64,000 nucleotides of DNA from Acanthaster planci (lineage: Eukaryota; Echinodermata; Asteroidea; Valvatida; Acanthasteridae): contig NW_019091362.1 of the NCBI RefSeq assembly GCF_001949145.1, positions 1,498,301 to 1,562,300 of the forward strand, in the 5' to 3' direction. The translations under genes were made by a program, and so were the position numbers. The notes under the pieces are model-generated. The model ran no database searches. It was not told where the DNA came from and saw nothing but the letters and a program-made list of their open reading frames with translations. Below, in pieces: positions 36,701 to 45,100 of the stretch. Within the stretch, counting starts at the first letter, position 1. Each line of letters opens with the position of its first letter.

Positions 36701-39189
36701 TGTGCCTAATGACTAAAGGCTATCGATTCTTCCAAAAGGCTATCAAATTGTTTGCCTTAAGGTTGTGCCCGTGTTGTATGGCCAAAGTTGCACAGACACA
36801 CCTTGCTTATTGTGCTTGCGTTACAAGCACAGCTGTAAAGAGTTATTTTAAAAAATAAAGATATATGTCCACCTGCATTCTTTTGTTTACAAACCATCGG
36901 TTACTATGATTGTTATACATACATGCATTGGTTACCATATGTTTTGTCTTTTGGTGGTCTAGAAACCCTTAGTACCAGTACATGTACAAGTATTGGTATT
37001 TTTTTATGCAACTGGCACTACTCGTGAATCTCAGAAGTCCCCTCTGATTAGTGTCAACAAGAGTTGAAGCAGTTTGGCACAGTATGTCAGTCAAACGAGA
37101 GACTACATTGATTTAGCAGACTGTCACCTCTGGCCCTCTGTCTGACCTGCTTCCCAGCACAATTGTTTTTTAACTTAAAGACTGAGTTTCATGATGGTTA
37201 AATCTTCCTCATGGAATGTGACAGCTCTCACCTTTTCTCCGAGTTTCAGGTTTTGAAATTTCAAAAGGTTATCTTTGTCAAAAGTACTTGACTCAACGTC
37301 ACACAAGCAAGAAAGAAAAGTGTGCTGGACACAGAAGGAATGGGAAATTCAAGAGGTGGTAACTTAAGGTTTTAACCAGATGTACCTTAAAAGTCTATAA
37401 AACCTCATTAAACCTGGAGACACGTGTAAACCCCCCCCACCTCATTCTCTTCCGAGGCAAACTTTTCTGCATTTGGCAGCATTCCGTTTCCTAAAATTAC
37501 CCCATGCTGACAGAAATCTATTTCATAGTACATTCTTTCTGGGCGTTCACATACTTGAGCATGCAGGATTCTTACTACGATTTATGTCTTACGGTCGTAG
37601 GGTCACCGAGGCAGCTTCATCAGGGTTTCAGATCTCATGCCAAAACTTATCCTTCTATTTGACCCCTGCGAACACCACATACATTATCACACACCCTGCA
37701 GGGGCACATAGCGAAGACAAACACAGTCATAAATACAGTAATTGGAACACAATGCATGGGTGTATTGCAGTATCACTTGTTGCCTTGCCAGTTCCAGGGT
37801 AACCTGCAAAAGAAAAGGGCCACTGTGATAATGTTGCCCTAAGGGTTATCTTTCACACTTCAATCCCACTAAATAATAGGGGTGGAAATCAAAAAGTTTA
37901 ACATTGAAGGTACCAATGCAGCATTTGTCATACGCACAATCCGTCGTTACTTGGCAACTTGGCCCAGAAACATTTAAAACCTTCTCAGGGGGGGGGAGCT
38001 AGATCCTGCCACTTTACACGTGCTTTAGGTGCTAACTGCAAATCAGTCACCACAACCCACTGTACCCTTATACAAGTACATGCACCTGTACATTTAGGTG
38101 CCCATTTTTATACCCTCTCAGTGAGGCTCATGGGTGGCGAAGAAACGCGCCCAAGGTCACAAGGTACTCGTTTGCCTATCACTGATGTGCAGTCCCTGAC
38201 CCTAGAGTCGGGAATCAAAGATCCCATTTCAGGACTTGAATTTCAAGGGTTGGGGGGGCACTGCCATTTTGGCTTCAAGAAATGGGACATGTCATAAGGG
38301 GCACCTCGGCCAATAACAGGGGCAACAAGGCCAACATTTCTACAAAGGAAAGGCGCTGAGGCCATGGTGTTAAATTTCTGCAAAACGAGTATAGAAACTG
38401 GAAAAATGAAAAATGGTGTTTAATGTGCTTAAGCTGTCATGTTTAAATGTTTTATAAAAACCCCGTAATCACTCCCAACATTTCCTGTGACAAAGCATCA
38501 TATAACATAACGAAACAGGCACATTTTCTGACAAAGGATTTCTTAATTTTAGAGAAAATTGATTCAGACATTTACAAACGAATTCCAGTGAATTAAACCA
38601 TAGATTAAACAAAGCCACATGTTTTGCTTCAATTTTGACGCATCTTTTTCAACTGCAAAGTGCGATCTTACCAACCATGTGGCGTGAAGATGGTTGCGTA
38701 CCGGTAGACCGCAACACAATGTGAATGTGAAGTTGGAAACTTAAGCGAAATACATTGTATACATACCGTATTGTTTCAAAGGGCACCACTGCCAGGAAGA
38801 ATAGGGTACATGGCCAGTTTGGGCCGTGGACAAAGTGAAACTTTCAGGGCACCGCGGCCAATTGTAAGGGCACCGACTGCCATGGCCGTGACGGCTTTAG
38901 TGAAATACGAGCCCTGATTGTCATTTGGCGCCATGTTTAGATACAAGCGTACTTGTTAACTTGCTGTTTAAAATCATGCTTTGGACACACTTTTCTCGTA
39001 GTAGAATCTTTCCTGCCATTCTCTGTGGTAAACCTAATTTCCTCCCTCTTTTTTCTCCCAAAGCCGCTGCGCGTCCTGGCCAAAGTCATGAAGGAATGCT
39101 GGTACCACAGCGCTGCCGCCCGCCTGACGGCACTCCGCATCAAGAAGACCCTGGACAACCTACGGGTGGCTGAGGACGTCAAGTTATAG
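638..39189 (+). CDS. TGF-beta/activin type I receptor (ALK4/5/7-like) with an extra Kunitz domain; whole gene
   Basis: The coding join is 638-707, 16501-16637, 20949-21132, 22101-22262, 24913-25167, 28467-28697, 28856-29023, 29690-29971, 31768-31898, 39064-39189: 1,746 nt, 581 residues plus TAG. All junctions are GT-AG and all phases agree. Domain order: signal peptide 1-24; three-finger ectodomain with ten cysteines, about 25-125, closing with CCVEQDYCN (the CCx5CN box of the family); Kunitz domain 131-184; transmembrane helix about 199-221; GS box TATSSSGSG about 262-270, followed by [10 protein letters not shown]; kinase to the C-terminus. Kinase landmarks are the glycine loop GKGRYGEV (290-297), Lys310 in [12 protein letters not shown] with Asp411, and DLG with Asp429 (DLG rather than DFG is normal for type I receptors). 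The ADNKD sequence before the L45 loop places it with the SMAD2/3 class (ALK4/5/7), not the BMP class. Vertebrate relatives are about 500 residues; the surplus is mostly the Kunitz exon. Gene structure is from sequence; ligand and effectors are inference from the family. Confidence 0.93.
1420..1520 (+). repeat. CACTTCGCCCCAT-type dispersed repeat, copy 1
   Basis: The stretch begins with TTTACAGTCACTTCGCCCC and then repeats a degenerate 'cacttcgccccatttcca' phrase several times. Related copies lie at 4510-4570 (same strand, TTTACAGTCACTTTGTCCC) and 5755-5880 (opposite strand). The shared TTTACAGTCACTT opening suggests subterminal repeats of a DNA transposon family, but no transposase is visible. 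Confidence 0.5.
1611..1815 (+). mobile_element. Probable pogo/Tigger-type transposon end remnant
   Basis: The stretch opens with acagtcgactctcgttatc and carries repeated 'taacgaaat', 'acagcgaaat' and 'acaacgaa' phrases. This style, CAGTCGACTCTCGTTATAACGAA, is typical of the termini of pogo/Tigger-like elements. No transposase frame is recognisable here. The family call rests on remembered terminus style only. A similar opening (acagtcatacctcattgata) occurs near 25862. Confidence 0.4.
1935..2080 (+). repeat. Dispersed repeat, copy 1 (related to 14815-14965)
   Basis: The phrase 'cagttgcaagccgaaaaaac' here matches 'cagctgcaggtcgaaaaaac' near 14870. Similarity continues on both sides (catgg-tatacgaatgca versus ggtgtcatacacgcatgca; the 'ttcacaaaaattgatctc' versus 'ttcacagaacttggtctc' stretch). 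They are therefore two diverged copies of one element in the same intron and orientation. Confidence 0.5.
2750..3385. mobile_element. Fold-back MITE with TA target duplication (Tc1/mariner type)
   Basis: The left end CACTGGACAGCAAAAGAAAC is matched by the reverse complement GTTTCTTTTGCTGTCCAGTG at the right end. TA dinucleotides flank both ends (2748-2749 and 3386-3387). The two arms, about 2750-2952 and 3188-3385, are inverted copies over roughly 200 bp. The same diverged peptide (ending TCPKASDYL) is therefore read from opposite strands of the two arms. No transposase is encoded, so this is a non-autonomous element of about 636 bp. The TA duplication points to the Tc1/mariner superfamily. 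Confidence 0.8.
4510..4570 (+). repeat. CACTTCGCCCCAT-type dispersed repeat, copy 2
   Basis: The stretch contains TTTACAGTCACTTTGTCCCG followed by 'cacttcaccctgatgccactttgcccc', the same phrase family as at 1420-1520. Confidence 0.45.
5755..5880 (-). repeat. CACTTCGCCCCAT-type dispersed repeat, copy 3, inverted
   Basis: Read on the minus strand this holds 'ttcgccccacgtttccaagt', 'cacttcgccctgaaccactt' and 'aatttgccccagc', matching copies 1 and 2 in reverse orientation. Copies 2 and 3 face each other 1.2 kb apart and could be the two ends of one degraded element. Confidence 0.45.
7485..7660 (+). repeat. 'GGGCCCAATTTCGTGGCACTGCTAAGCA' class dispersed repeat
   Basis: The opening 'gggcccaatttcgtggcact' with 'gctaagca' is a phrase I associate with a common short interspersed repeat of marine deuterostome genomes. 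A related stretch with 'ggcattgcttggcagattttc' and 'gtgttag/cagtgggtgtggcat' wording is near 42890-42985, and 'ggcattgcttggcaacaac' is near 40066. The family name is unknown to me. Confidence 0.35.
7727..7845 (+). repeat. (GTACAT)n palindromic simple-repeat cluster
   Basis: Tightly packed tacatgta, gtacatgtac and taccggtaca units make up most of this stretch. The unit is its own reverse complement in overlapping frames, so it can fold on either strand. Confidence 0.85.
9321..9396 (+). repeat. Paired (GTACAT)n runs
   Basis: Two perfect runs, gtacatgtacatgtacat at 9323-9340 and gtacatgtacatgtacat at 9379-9396, are separated by about 38 bp of unique sequence. Because the unit is palindromic, the two runs can pair as a stem. 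Confidence 0.8.
9806..9900 (+). repeat. Degenerate (GTACAT)n cluster
   Basis: Interrupted units such as ctacatgttcatgtatatgt and tgtacatgtacgtcaatgct fill this segment, less regular than the 7.7-kb cluster. Confidence 0.65.
12391..12630 (+). repeat. (GTACAT)n clusters with TACCGGTA variants
   Basis: Runs at about 12394-12412, 12466-12492 and 12572-12628 mix the palindromes tacatgta and taccggta (e.g. catgtaccggtacatgtgca). Confidence 0.7.
12880..12915 (+). repeat. Short tandem repeat, 17-bp unit
   Basis: A tggtgttaggtgtgtat unit is repeated twice in tandem and followed by a partial third copy. Confidence 0.7.
13095..13310 (+). repeat. (GTACAT)n-rich stretch
   Basis: Multiple tacatgta-type units (tacatgtatgtgg, catgtacatgtatgtatgtc, cacgtacatgtacagtacat, tacatgtatcgtacatgtac) occur through the segment, diluted by unique sequence. 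Confidence 0.6.
13973..15655. mobile_element. Candidate degraded DNA transposon
   Basis: The left end has 'tgcaggccttgcactaact' followed by 'ggctagcccactgggctag'. The right end, read on the minus strand, has 'accaggcctcgaaacagta' followed by 'ctagcccggcg' and 'gcccggtgggctagtg'. The inverted similarity of the ends suggests one 1.7-kb element. No transposase frame was recognised and no target duplication is clear. Confidence 0.35.
14815..14965 (+). repeat. Dispersed repeat, copy 2 (related to 1935-2080)
   Basis: This is the second diverged copy; the shared core is 'cagctgcaggtcgaaaaaac'. It lies inside the candidate transposon at 13973-15655. Confidence 0.5.
16501..16637 (+). CDS. Receptor exon 2: first half of the three-finger ectodomain
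   Basis: The acceptor is tttttttttggcag, phase 1 in; the donor is GTTAGT at 16638, phase 0 out. It encodes residues 24-69 including [14 protein letters not shown] and DALC, the first five of the ten ectodomain cysteines, and an N-glycosylation sequon NNT. The spacing matches the activin-receptor-type three-finger fold of type I receptors. A possible alternative acceptor ten bases downstream would run into a stop at once. Confidence 0.88.
16925..17297 (+). repeat. Two-copy tandem duplication, unit about 185 bp
   Basis: The segment from 'ccgcaaatgctaaagttttt' to 'gttgaatgtcaaagttttga' is repeated with scattered changes from 'ccttcaaatgttaaagtttt' to 'gttgaatgttaaagttttga'. Both copies carry 'tccttgcaggt', 'catcagtatttaaatagt' and 'gcttagaaacttatgaatt'. 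Divergence suggests an old local duplication. Confidence 0.8.
18836..18885 (+). repeat. (GTACAT)n run
   Basis: The segment is almost entirely tacatgta-type units ending in atgtaccggtag. Confidence 0.75.
19287..19412. repeat. Inverted repeat with 26-bp arms
   Basis: The left arm 'ttactgactgctgtgatgtg' is matched by 'cacatcacagtagtcagtaa' on the other side of a loop of about 74 bp. There is one mismatch in the 20 positions shown, and GGGG/CCCC extends the stem. It could be a small MITE or a transcribed hairpin; no target duplication is evident. Confidence 0.65.
20949..21132 (+). CDS. Receptor exon 3: second half of the three-finger ectodomain
   Basis: The acceptor is aacctgtcag, phase 0 in; the donor is GTGAGA at 21133, phase 1 out. 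It encodes residues 70-130 plus one base. It supplies the last five cysteines, ending in [10 protein letters not shown], the diagnostic CCx5CN box of TGF-beta superfamily receptor ectodomains, then a short linker ([11 protein letters not shown]). Splitting the ectodomain over two exons differs from vertebrate TGFBR1, where one exon carries it. Confidence 0.93.
21133..22100 (+). other. Receptor intron 3 (968 bp)
   Basis: Nothing recognisable as coding is present. An ORF that reads through from exon 3 to about 21434 simply continues past the donor and has no family resemblance. Confidence 0.8.
22101..22262 (+). CDS. Receptor exon 4: Kunitz/BPTI domain (symmetric cassette exon)
   Basis: The acceptor is tatgtgttcag and the donor is GTGAGT at 22263. 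Phase is 1 in and 1 out, 162 nt, 54 residues (131-184). Cysteine spacing is C-8-C-15-C-7-C-12-C-3-C, exactly the Kunitz pattern, with the family hallmarks [13 protein letters not shown] and NKFYS. The residue after the second cysteine (P1) is Thr and P1' is Met, unlike the basic P1 and small P1' of trypsin inhibitors, so serine-protease inhibition is doubtful. NIS gives an N-glycosylation site. The domain sits between the ligand-binding fold and the membrane helix. Skipping the exon keeps the frame and only changes Tyr185 to Asp. I know of no described type I receptor with this module. Confidence 0.9.
23400..23527 (-). mobile_element. Non-LTR (CR1/jockey-like) retrotransposon C-terminal remnant
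   Basis: On the minus strand the translation includes [17 protein letters not shown] and then [11 protein letters not shown]. The pattern F(S/T)xxGPxLWNxxPxxIR...FKxxLK is the well-known C-terminal end of LINE reverse-transcriptase ORFs of the CR1/jockey/L2 groups. Only this tail is recognisable; stops and the lack of upstream RT motifs show it is dead. The part toward 22700 may be its 3' UTR. Confidence 0.6.
23546..24050. mobile_element. Fold-back MITE with TTAA target duplication (piggyBac-like)
   Basis: Both ends read TTAA then AGAGCAACTC (left 23546-23559; right as GAGTTGCTCT then TTAA, ending 24050). The interior is an imperfect palindrome, with 'aaaagggctttttttctgtt' on the left arm mirrored on the right, arms well over 150 bp, and a central pair aggggaaccct/agggttcccct. 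There is no coding capacity. TTAA duplications are typical of piggyBac-type mobilisation. Confidence 0.75.
24913..25167 (+). CDS. Receptor exon 5: juxtamembrane, transmembrane helix and GS box start
   Basis: The acceptor is tttgtgatag (a weak pyrimidine tract) and the donor is GTAAAA at 25168; phase 1 in and out; 255 nt. It encodes residues 185-269: a short stalk ([11 protein letters not shown]), the helix [19 protein letters not shown] followed by the basic stop-transfer [10 protein letters not shown], then [13 protein letters not shown]. The last part begins the GS box that type II receptors phosphorylate. Confidence 0.92.
25168..28466 (+). other. Receptor intron 5 (3.3 kb)
   Basis: No exon was recognised. 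A pogo-like terminal phrase, acagtcatacctcattgata, is at about 25862, and there are short (GTACAT)n traces near 26980-27010. A small hairpin (tttacaacaacagaggttgttgaaa) is near 27813. Confidence 0.75.
28467..28697 (+). CDS. Receptor exon 6: GS/LP motif and kinase N-lobe
   Basis: The acceptor is cgtttgacag and the donor is GTTTGT at 28698; phase 1 in and out; 231 nt, the same length as the equivalent vertebrate TGFBR1 exon as I recall it. It encodes [10 protein letters not shown] (the LP motif bound by FKBP12 in relatives), the glycine loop [14 protein letters not shown] with the ATP-anchoring lysine, and the strongly conserved block [20 protein letters not shown], ending GFIAADNK. Confidence 0.97.
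28856..29023 (+). CDS. Receptor exon 7: L45 loop to kinase mid-region
   Basis: The acceptor is aaacctgcag and the donor is GTCAGT at 29024; 168 nt, phase 1 in and out. It starts [20 protein letters not shown], containing the L45 loop that selects SMADs, and continues to [13 protein letters not shown]. The frame stays open past the donor, but the conserved sequence stops exactly there. The intron before it is only 158 bp. Confidence 0.96.
29024..29689 (+). other. Receptor intron 7 (666 bp)
   Basis: Non-coding; nothing notable seen. Confidence 0.85.
29690..29971 (+). CDS. Receptor exon 8: catalytic and activation loops
   Basis: The acceptor is ttgttccacag and the donor is GTAAGG at 29972; 282 nt, phase 1 in and out. 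It contains the catalytic loop [22 protein letters not shown], the activation segment and [15 protein letters not shown], then the F helix [16 protein letters not shown]. Its length equals the sum of two vertebrate TGFBR1 exons (157+125 as I recall), so an intron was lost here or gained there. The usual APE triplet reads PPE. Confidence 0.97.
29972..31767 (+). other. Receptor intron 8 (1.8 kb)
   Basis: No exon or clear mobile element was recognised. Confidence 0.8.
31768..31898 (+). CDS. Receptor exon 9: kinase C-lobe
   Basis: The acceptor is ccccttcatag and the donor is GTAGGT at 31899; 131 nt, phase 1 in, phase 0 out. It encodes [38 protein letters not shown] and NNVE, matching the conserved C-lobe block of ALK4/5 (LPYYD, DPS, RP..P.RW). 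Confidence 0.96.
32580..32770 (+). repeat. Degenerate tandem repeat
   Basis: The phrases ttttcccacctgtgg, ttttcccacttgcgtagaaa, ttctccacttgtgtggaaa and gtttcccactatggg recur at roughly 30-60 bp. The minus strand is open in all three frames here, which is a by-product of the repetition. Confidence 0.5.
34590..34879. mobile_element. Fold-back element (MITE-like)
   Basis: The left arm 'aatctggtacactgagtt' near 34613 is repeated inverted near 34850. The arms 34590-34695 and about 34786-34879 are imperfect mirror copies (gaattcccagact / agaattcaaat, cactgttgctac / gtacatagcaacagtcttc). It encodes no protein. A target duplication is not clear, and the inverted similarity may extend outward to the GAGGGCACC at 34889. 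Confidence 0.6.
34889..36321. repeat. Candidate element with GAGGGCACCATT ends and GAGGGACGGACA internal repeats
   Basis: GAGGGCACCATT at 34889-34900 is mirrored as AATGGTGCCCTC at 36310-36321. Between them, near-copies of GAGGGACGGACA occur at about 35178, 35540, 35563, 35736, 35757, 36126 and 36289. This could be one non-autonomous transposon. Alternatively the left end belongs to the neighbouring fold-back element and the pairing is chance. Confidence 0.35.
39064..39189 (+). CDS. Receptor exon 10: kinase C-terminus and stop
   Basis: The acceptor is ttttttctcccaaag, phase 0 in; the stop is TAG at 39187-39189. It encodes [14 protein letters not shown], then [15 protein letters not shown] and a short tail ending [18 protein letters not shown] is the near-invariant C-terminal motif of TGF-beta type I receptors. 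Confidence 0.97.
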   Translation, partial: PLRVLAKVMKECWYHSAAARLTALRIKKTLDNLRVAEDVKL

Positions 39190-42100
39190 AGCCATGGTCC
39201 AAACCAGATGGGAGAATTCTGACGGCGATGCACTTCTTCGGCCCTGTTTTGTTTTTGTTTTTTCCCTCTGGAAGAAGATAAAGTGCGATCAGACTAAACT
39301 GAAAAAGTCAACGCACAACGTGATTGGTGCGTGCAGTTGCAAATCTAAAAAGAGGGGGAATATTGCAGGAAAGACTAGAACTGTGGATTTGCTGTCGCAG
39401 TGACAACAGGTGGAGCCATTTTCCTTGTTGATTTGCCGAGCAATCTTTGCATGGAATCAATTTGTGATGGAAGCACAGGAAATATATCCCAGTGCACAAG
39501 TGGGATGAGTTTTATCATTCTCCAGAGAATGAACGAGGGGGACTTGAATCGGCCTGTCCAGTTTGACATCGCAGCACTGGTATCAACTACGACTTTTGTG
39601 GAGGGTTTGGGAAACTGGATCTCCTCACATATTTACTCTTCACCCTTTCTGCAGTCACAAGGTTTTTTTTTCCTTCTTTATTCAACAAAAGCTTTGAACA
39701 CATTGTGATCTGGATATACATGTATGTATGTAGTTTCCAAGTTGATTTGAGGGAAATAACAGTCCGTCTGCGTTGCTCGAGCCTTTAGCATCCCTTCAAC
39801 AACCCAGTAGAAATCAAGCTTTGGAAAATTGAGACTGAATCCCCTAATCGGTGAGGTTGGAGTAGAAGCTGTGCTATATGCTCTTCCTTTTTAACAATTC
39901 AAGCATCACCCAAGGAAAGTGTACCATATTGTATATAGAATCTTGAGGATTTTCTTAAGAAAAATTCCTAATTTCATTTTATCTCTGGCGTTAGTCTGTA
40001 TAATGTTTAGCAAGTAGGGGCCAATTTCTTGGAGATGGAAGCAGTAAAATACGTCAAGCACAGATGGCATTGCTTGGCAACAACACTATCGAACATACCA
40101 TAAACTGATCGGCATGTACGCTGCTCTTGATTGATTCTCAGCTGACTTGCCAGAGCTTCCGCCGTCACTGTTCCATACAGTTGAACCTTAGAGGCAAATG
40201 CTGACGGAGACTTGGGCAGTGTGTATCTCAAGGCCAGTTCACACAGCCGGCGAATGCCGAAGCGTAGCGAATTCTACGTCATAAAATGTTTGCTGCAAAT
40301 TTGGCTTTGAGTTGAATTGGTGCAGATTCGCCACGTGAATTTAGTCCAGTTTCATCATGAAATCACCGTTATATTTGCTATGATGAACGGATTCCGAGAT
40401 TTCCAATTTCTGGAATCCTTAGGTTCTTCTTTGTTTTTCCACAAAGCCATCATTGTAACAAAATAATTTGTCTGGTCCCTGCAACTTTGTCATAGGGAGA
40501 GTCGACTTTATTTGATCTGTCGATGCCGGAGTCCGTTTGTCTTTGTTTTCATGCCAATTGTGAACTGGCTGTCAGATTGATTTTTTTTTCTTTCCCCCCC
40601 CCTCTTAAAATGTTCTGACTGCCTAGCTTTGACTTCAGAGAGAAAACTAAAATGAACAGTTGGTCCAGGCCTTGAAGTTGCTTGGACAATTGTCTAGGCA
40701 GCCTGACAGGGTTGCGTCTCGATAGATGCCATGAGGCAGACATATACCCCTGCCATGGATCCTCTGCTGCATGGGTTCTCTGGACAGAACCTTGTCAGGT
40801 GGTGCCAACCAGCATTTGTACGTACAGTATCAAGCAGCATATTTACAATATACGTATTCATCTGCATTCGTATAGATCTGCATGTGTTTAGACTTGGCCA
40901 CATTCACTAGTTAACTATCTCATTTTGAACTCTTTTATATGTACATAAAAAGAAGAGGAAAGTTTGCATATTACATTAATGTCAAATTTTGTACGACATT
41001 CTCGTGACTTTTTTGGGTCAAGTTCACACTTGCAGATCCAGTGGTTACTGCGGGTACACACAGGCATGAAATGGAGCATTGTCGTTAATTGTAGTTTGAT
41101 TTGTTTTGTGTATGAGTATGTTTCCCCATGAGTACCTCATTGCTTTGTTGTAAGTCATACATGTGTACATGTACCTCAAATGTCAGGGCATGATAAAACT
41201 TTGGATATTTTCCTGCTATGGGAGACTTTGAAATAGTTGGTGGTGGCGAACCCACTGGTCCTGTTCACCTTTCTGAGCATTGATCGTGTTCTGGGCATGT
41301 GTGTACAGTTCTGAGCACGTGCAGTACTGTGAAAAACGACCACTTTGTCTGCTGCCACCAGCTTCTCAAAGTCTCTTGCTTGACTGTAGTGCATCGTTTC
41401 CAAGGTGAGTCACCCACCATAGATTTCAGTTCAAACAATTATGCGTAACTGGAGGCCTTCCAACAAATGAGGGCAATATGTTCTTTTCTCCTACAGTCCT
41501 TGAAGATGCACCATCTATAGTACCTGGTTGAGTTTGAATGCGGGTTTGTTTGATACCCCAGGCTTTTTAATTAACCTGAAGTAACGGTGGACATAGTAAT
41601 GCCTGTTGTGGGCGTGGCCTAACTTGATGGGCGTCACCAAAAAAGAGTCGGGACTTGCAAGGCTCTTGAATCGACCTAAGCCACAGGCGGCCATCTTACT
41701 GTGCCAAATACAAAGGTGATTGGTGGCTCATGGGCTTTGTAACTGTTGTTGCTACAAATAGTTTGGTTTTATGATGACAAACCAAGCTTTGTCTCAGCAT
41801 TTTATTGGCAAGGTAAGATTGTCCTGTGTGTTTTCACTGACCTATTTGTGCCTATTAAGGGCACTGTGAGTCCAGACTTGTTTATGACATCCACGCCTAA
41901 CAATAGCATTAGATATTGTGAATTGAGGAGGTTCATCCGAAGCATATTCAGGGATGTACATGTTAGTCTTGCAATAGCTCTATTCCAAGCTCCTCCGTTA
42001 AAAGTTTTAAAACAGGTTGGCCCACATACGTGTAAACTCTTCTTGTCTGTAACACAAAACACAGAAAAAAGACAGGCAGCCACATTAGCAGTGTTACCCC

Positions 42101-45100
42101 CAATGTTTAAACATTCTTATAAGAGAGTGAACCAACAGAGAACGTTACGTTCTCATAAAATTGCTGCATGGGTTCCTCTTGACAGGCAAAAAATTGACAG
42201 ACCAAATTTCACCTGTCAGTTTTGACATCAAAATGGACATTTATTTTCATTTAAAAACTACTCCTCGGGGTTTAATCCAATTTCAGCCTCCATGGTGATA
42301 TGTACGAAGAATATGTTTTGTGTTCTCAAAATGTGGCTAAAATGTGAAACCATCACGAAAACACTGAATGGGACAGTAATTTTCTGTTACCCTTCACTGT
42401 GCTCATGTGTCATGCCAGAAATTCCAAGCAAAAACTTCAAGTTGAAGAGCCCACTTCAATCCTGGTACTGTAAATTGGTCTAGAAGTCTTCAATGAGGTG
42501 AAAATCACTCTGTACAAAAAGACACGCCCTGCAAAAAAACTATAGGTATTCAAGCATTGGTGAGATACTTCACTTAGGATTCAATGGTGGGCTGGAGACA
42601 TCCAAACCCCCCTTCCTCTTTCACACTGGACAGATAGGAGTTAAAACCACTTGTAGTCGTACCTACAGATGTCATTGGCTTTCCATGTTTCAATTCTGTT
42701 GGACTTCTCAAAATTAACAAATCAACACAAAGTCCAAGACCTTCTGGTTGCTATACAAATGTTCGCACATCCCATGGAATTAGGGTTAATATCCAGGGCT
42801 TAAAAATTACACTGCCAATCACTTTGTTTTCTGCCATCAGTCTCCGTCCATTTCTTCAAGGCTGTGTCCAGTTTCCTGGAGTTGCTCAGCGGAAGGCATT
42901 GCTTGGCAGATTTTCCTGTTAAGCAAAAATAAGCGGATAACCAATTTGAGCTAAACACAGTGGGTGTGGCATTTTAGCCAGAAACCTGTTCATGCTAAGC
43001 CTATATTTTTAACAACTTAACAATTTTCCCTGGTTAGTAAATGTCATTGACATGGAAAAACTTCAAGAGCAAAACATTGTAAAAAGAAATACCAACACAA
43101 GAATAGAAATCTCCCCATGTATGCAAGACATAGCATGTATACTACGCTTCAGAATAGTGTTTCTAATATTATGGCGACTCCATAGCCTGCCGTTAAAGGC
43201 AAATTCAACAATCTCTACTTACTAAAGACCTCATGTTCTGCAGTGCTGCATAGTTATTTGTTTCCTCTGCTTCCTGACCAGACTCGCTAGAGTCTTCTAT
43301 TGACAGCGTCAATAATGATGGGCACCACCTTGTCTGTGTGTGTGCTTTGCTATGGTGCTGAGTGGACCTTGTGGTCCCCACTGACTCCATTGGAGTGATC
43401 AAAATGCAGCATGGAGGGAACTACATTTTCAAAGCCTGATTTATACCTGGGTTTTTTTTGGGGGGGGGGTTGAAAATCGTTTGACTTGTTCAAAACTAAA
43501 GTTCCTGGATTCTGGACGGTTAACCCCAAAATACATATGCAATGGTCCAATTTCCATCAAAGTGCATGTACAATTTGTACCCTAATGTACAATGTATGTG
43601 AAGATCCATTCAAAGTTAATGTCAGATATGACCACTGAGAAAGTGTGTCAGGGAACCAGTGGATGTCATGGTACCTGATGCACATTCAGAGAGAGGCTTT
43701 GCTTGTTCTTGCTTTTCGAATCAACATTAAATGTGAACATTATTAAGGAGTGCCTCATGTCCATGAATGCCGGTATGAAGACTGTACATGGATAGCGTAC
43801 TGCCTCAAAGTCAAATCTCTGTGCACATTTGAATGGATTTGGGAATGCAAGACAGATGCCACTAGGCTATATCAAAAATTCCAGGCTGCGGGTACAAATA
43901 ACACAGTGCCAATGGGAGCCACTGCCTTGCGGCTACACCCTCTTCCCATTGACTTGCTATTGTCTGCCGCAGCTAGTTGGTTCGGACACAACTTTCGTTT
44001 ACATTGGGGGCTGGAAAATGTGCAGTACGGCAATTGTGCTGGACAGATCGTTGCCAGTTTGGGGAGATAGCAAGCATTTCACTGAGATGGGAGAGATTGG
44101 CCAAAGCGGAAGTGTTGACTTTCCTGCTCTTAGTGTAAATGTTTCTCAACCAGTGATTGCAAATTTGTGCTGATGGGGGGGGCAAGATAACAAAAAGCCT
44201 CAAATTGCCTGGCTTTGGAAATTTGAAAAACAAAGAAAGTTGGTAAGTTTAGAATAACCTCAAAATATAGATTTGTTTGTTTTCAAAATCTTTCCACCAG
44301 TAAGTGAAGGGGGTTCCTAACAGCCCATCCCCTCAGTCAAAAAGTGTGGAAGGGATGCCAGCGTTGCACACCCATGGGGTTCGCATTTTGAGAAATCTAT
44401 TGTAAATTCAGGTGTTCCTTTTCAAAAAAATGAAATCAAGGGATGTTTGTCTGATACCTCAATATCTAATATACCTCAGCTGATTCATGCTCAGAAAAAT
44501 CCAACAATTTGTACAAATGTGTACATTTTTAAAACTTTTATTCTAGATATGTGGAATATGTTTTTATTCCATTAAAAAATAGGAAAAGGCCAAATAATGT
44601 TGTTGAGCTCTTTAAGTTTGGGGGATGAAAGAGTAAATTGATGTTTTGTTGGGAGATGCTAAGTATGTAACAAAATCACCTGCTAGTCATGATCATTGTA
44701 AAAACAACAGTAACCTTGAAGATGTTGGATAATCAGTGATAAATGTCTATGATAGGGTCAACAGCTTCATTGTCATTTAGACATTTCTGTGTCTTCTGAA
44801 TATGTGTAACATTGAAATTGGCGTAATGATTGTATTGCGGTTATGAGTGCAGTTTTGTAAAATGAAAACCTTGCTGCTCAGTTTGCGAGAAGTTTCAAGA
44901 TTTTTTTGTAGAGTAATGTATAATATGAATTTTGCTTGACGTTGCTGCAGTTAATTGACGTTATTGTTAATCCTTTTGTTACTCCTTGTTTTTAGTGATT
45001 GTGGTATATCAAAATCAGGCACTTTTGGACAAAGGTCAGAAGTAAAATGTAAACTATACTGTTTCAAATGCTGCTTTTTTGATATTCCAAAATTTGGAAG

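Larger units (their letters stand above)
31899..39063 (+). other. Receptor intron 9 (7.2 kb)
   Basis: No exon was recognised. It contains degenerate tandem sequence at 32580-32770, an inverted-repeat element at 34590-34879, a stretch with recurring GAGGGACGGACA at 35175-36300, and a segment with recurring GGGCACCNCGGCCA phrases near 38290-38890. Confidence 0.75.

Noticed and set aside
41746-42225. 159-codon ORF downstream of the receptor
   Set aside because: No recognisable motif, no conserved block, not in a splice context; length is within chance for 64 kb. A degraded mobile-element fragment is possible but unsupported.
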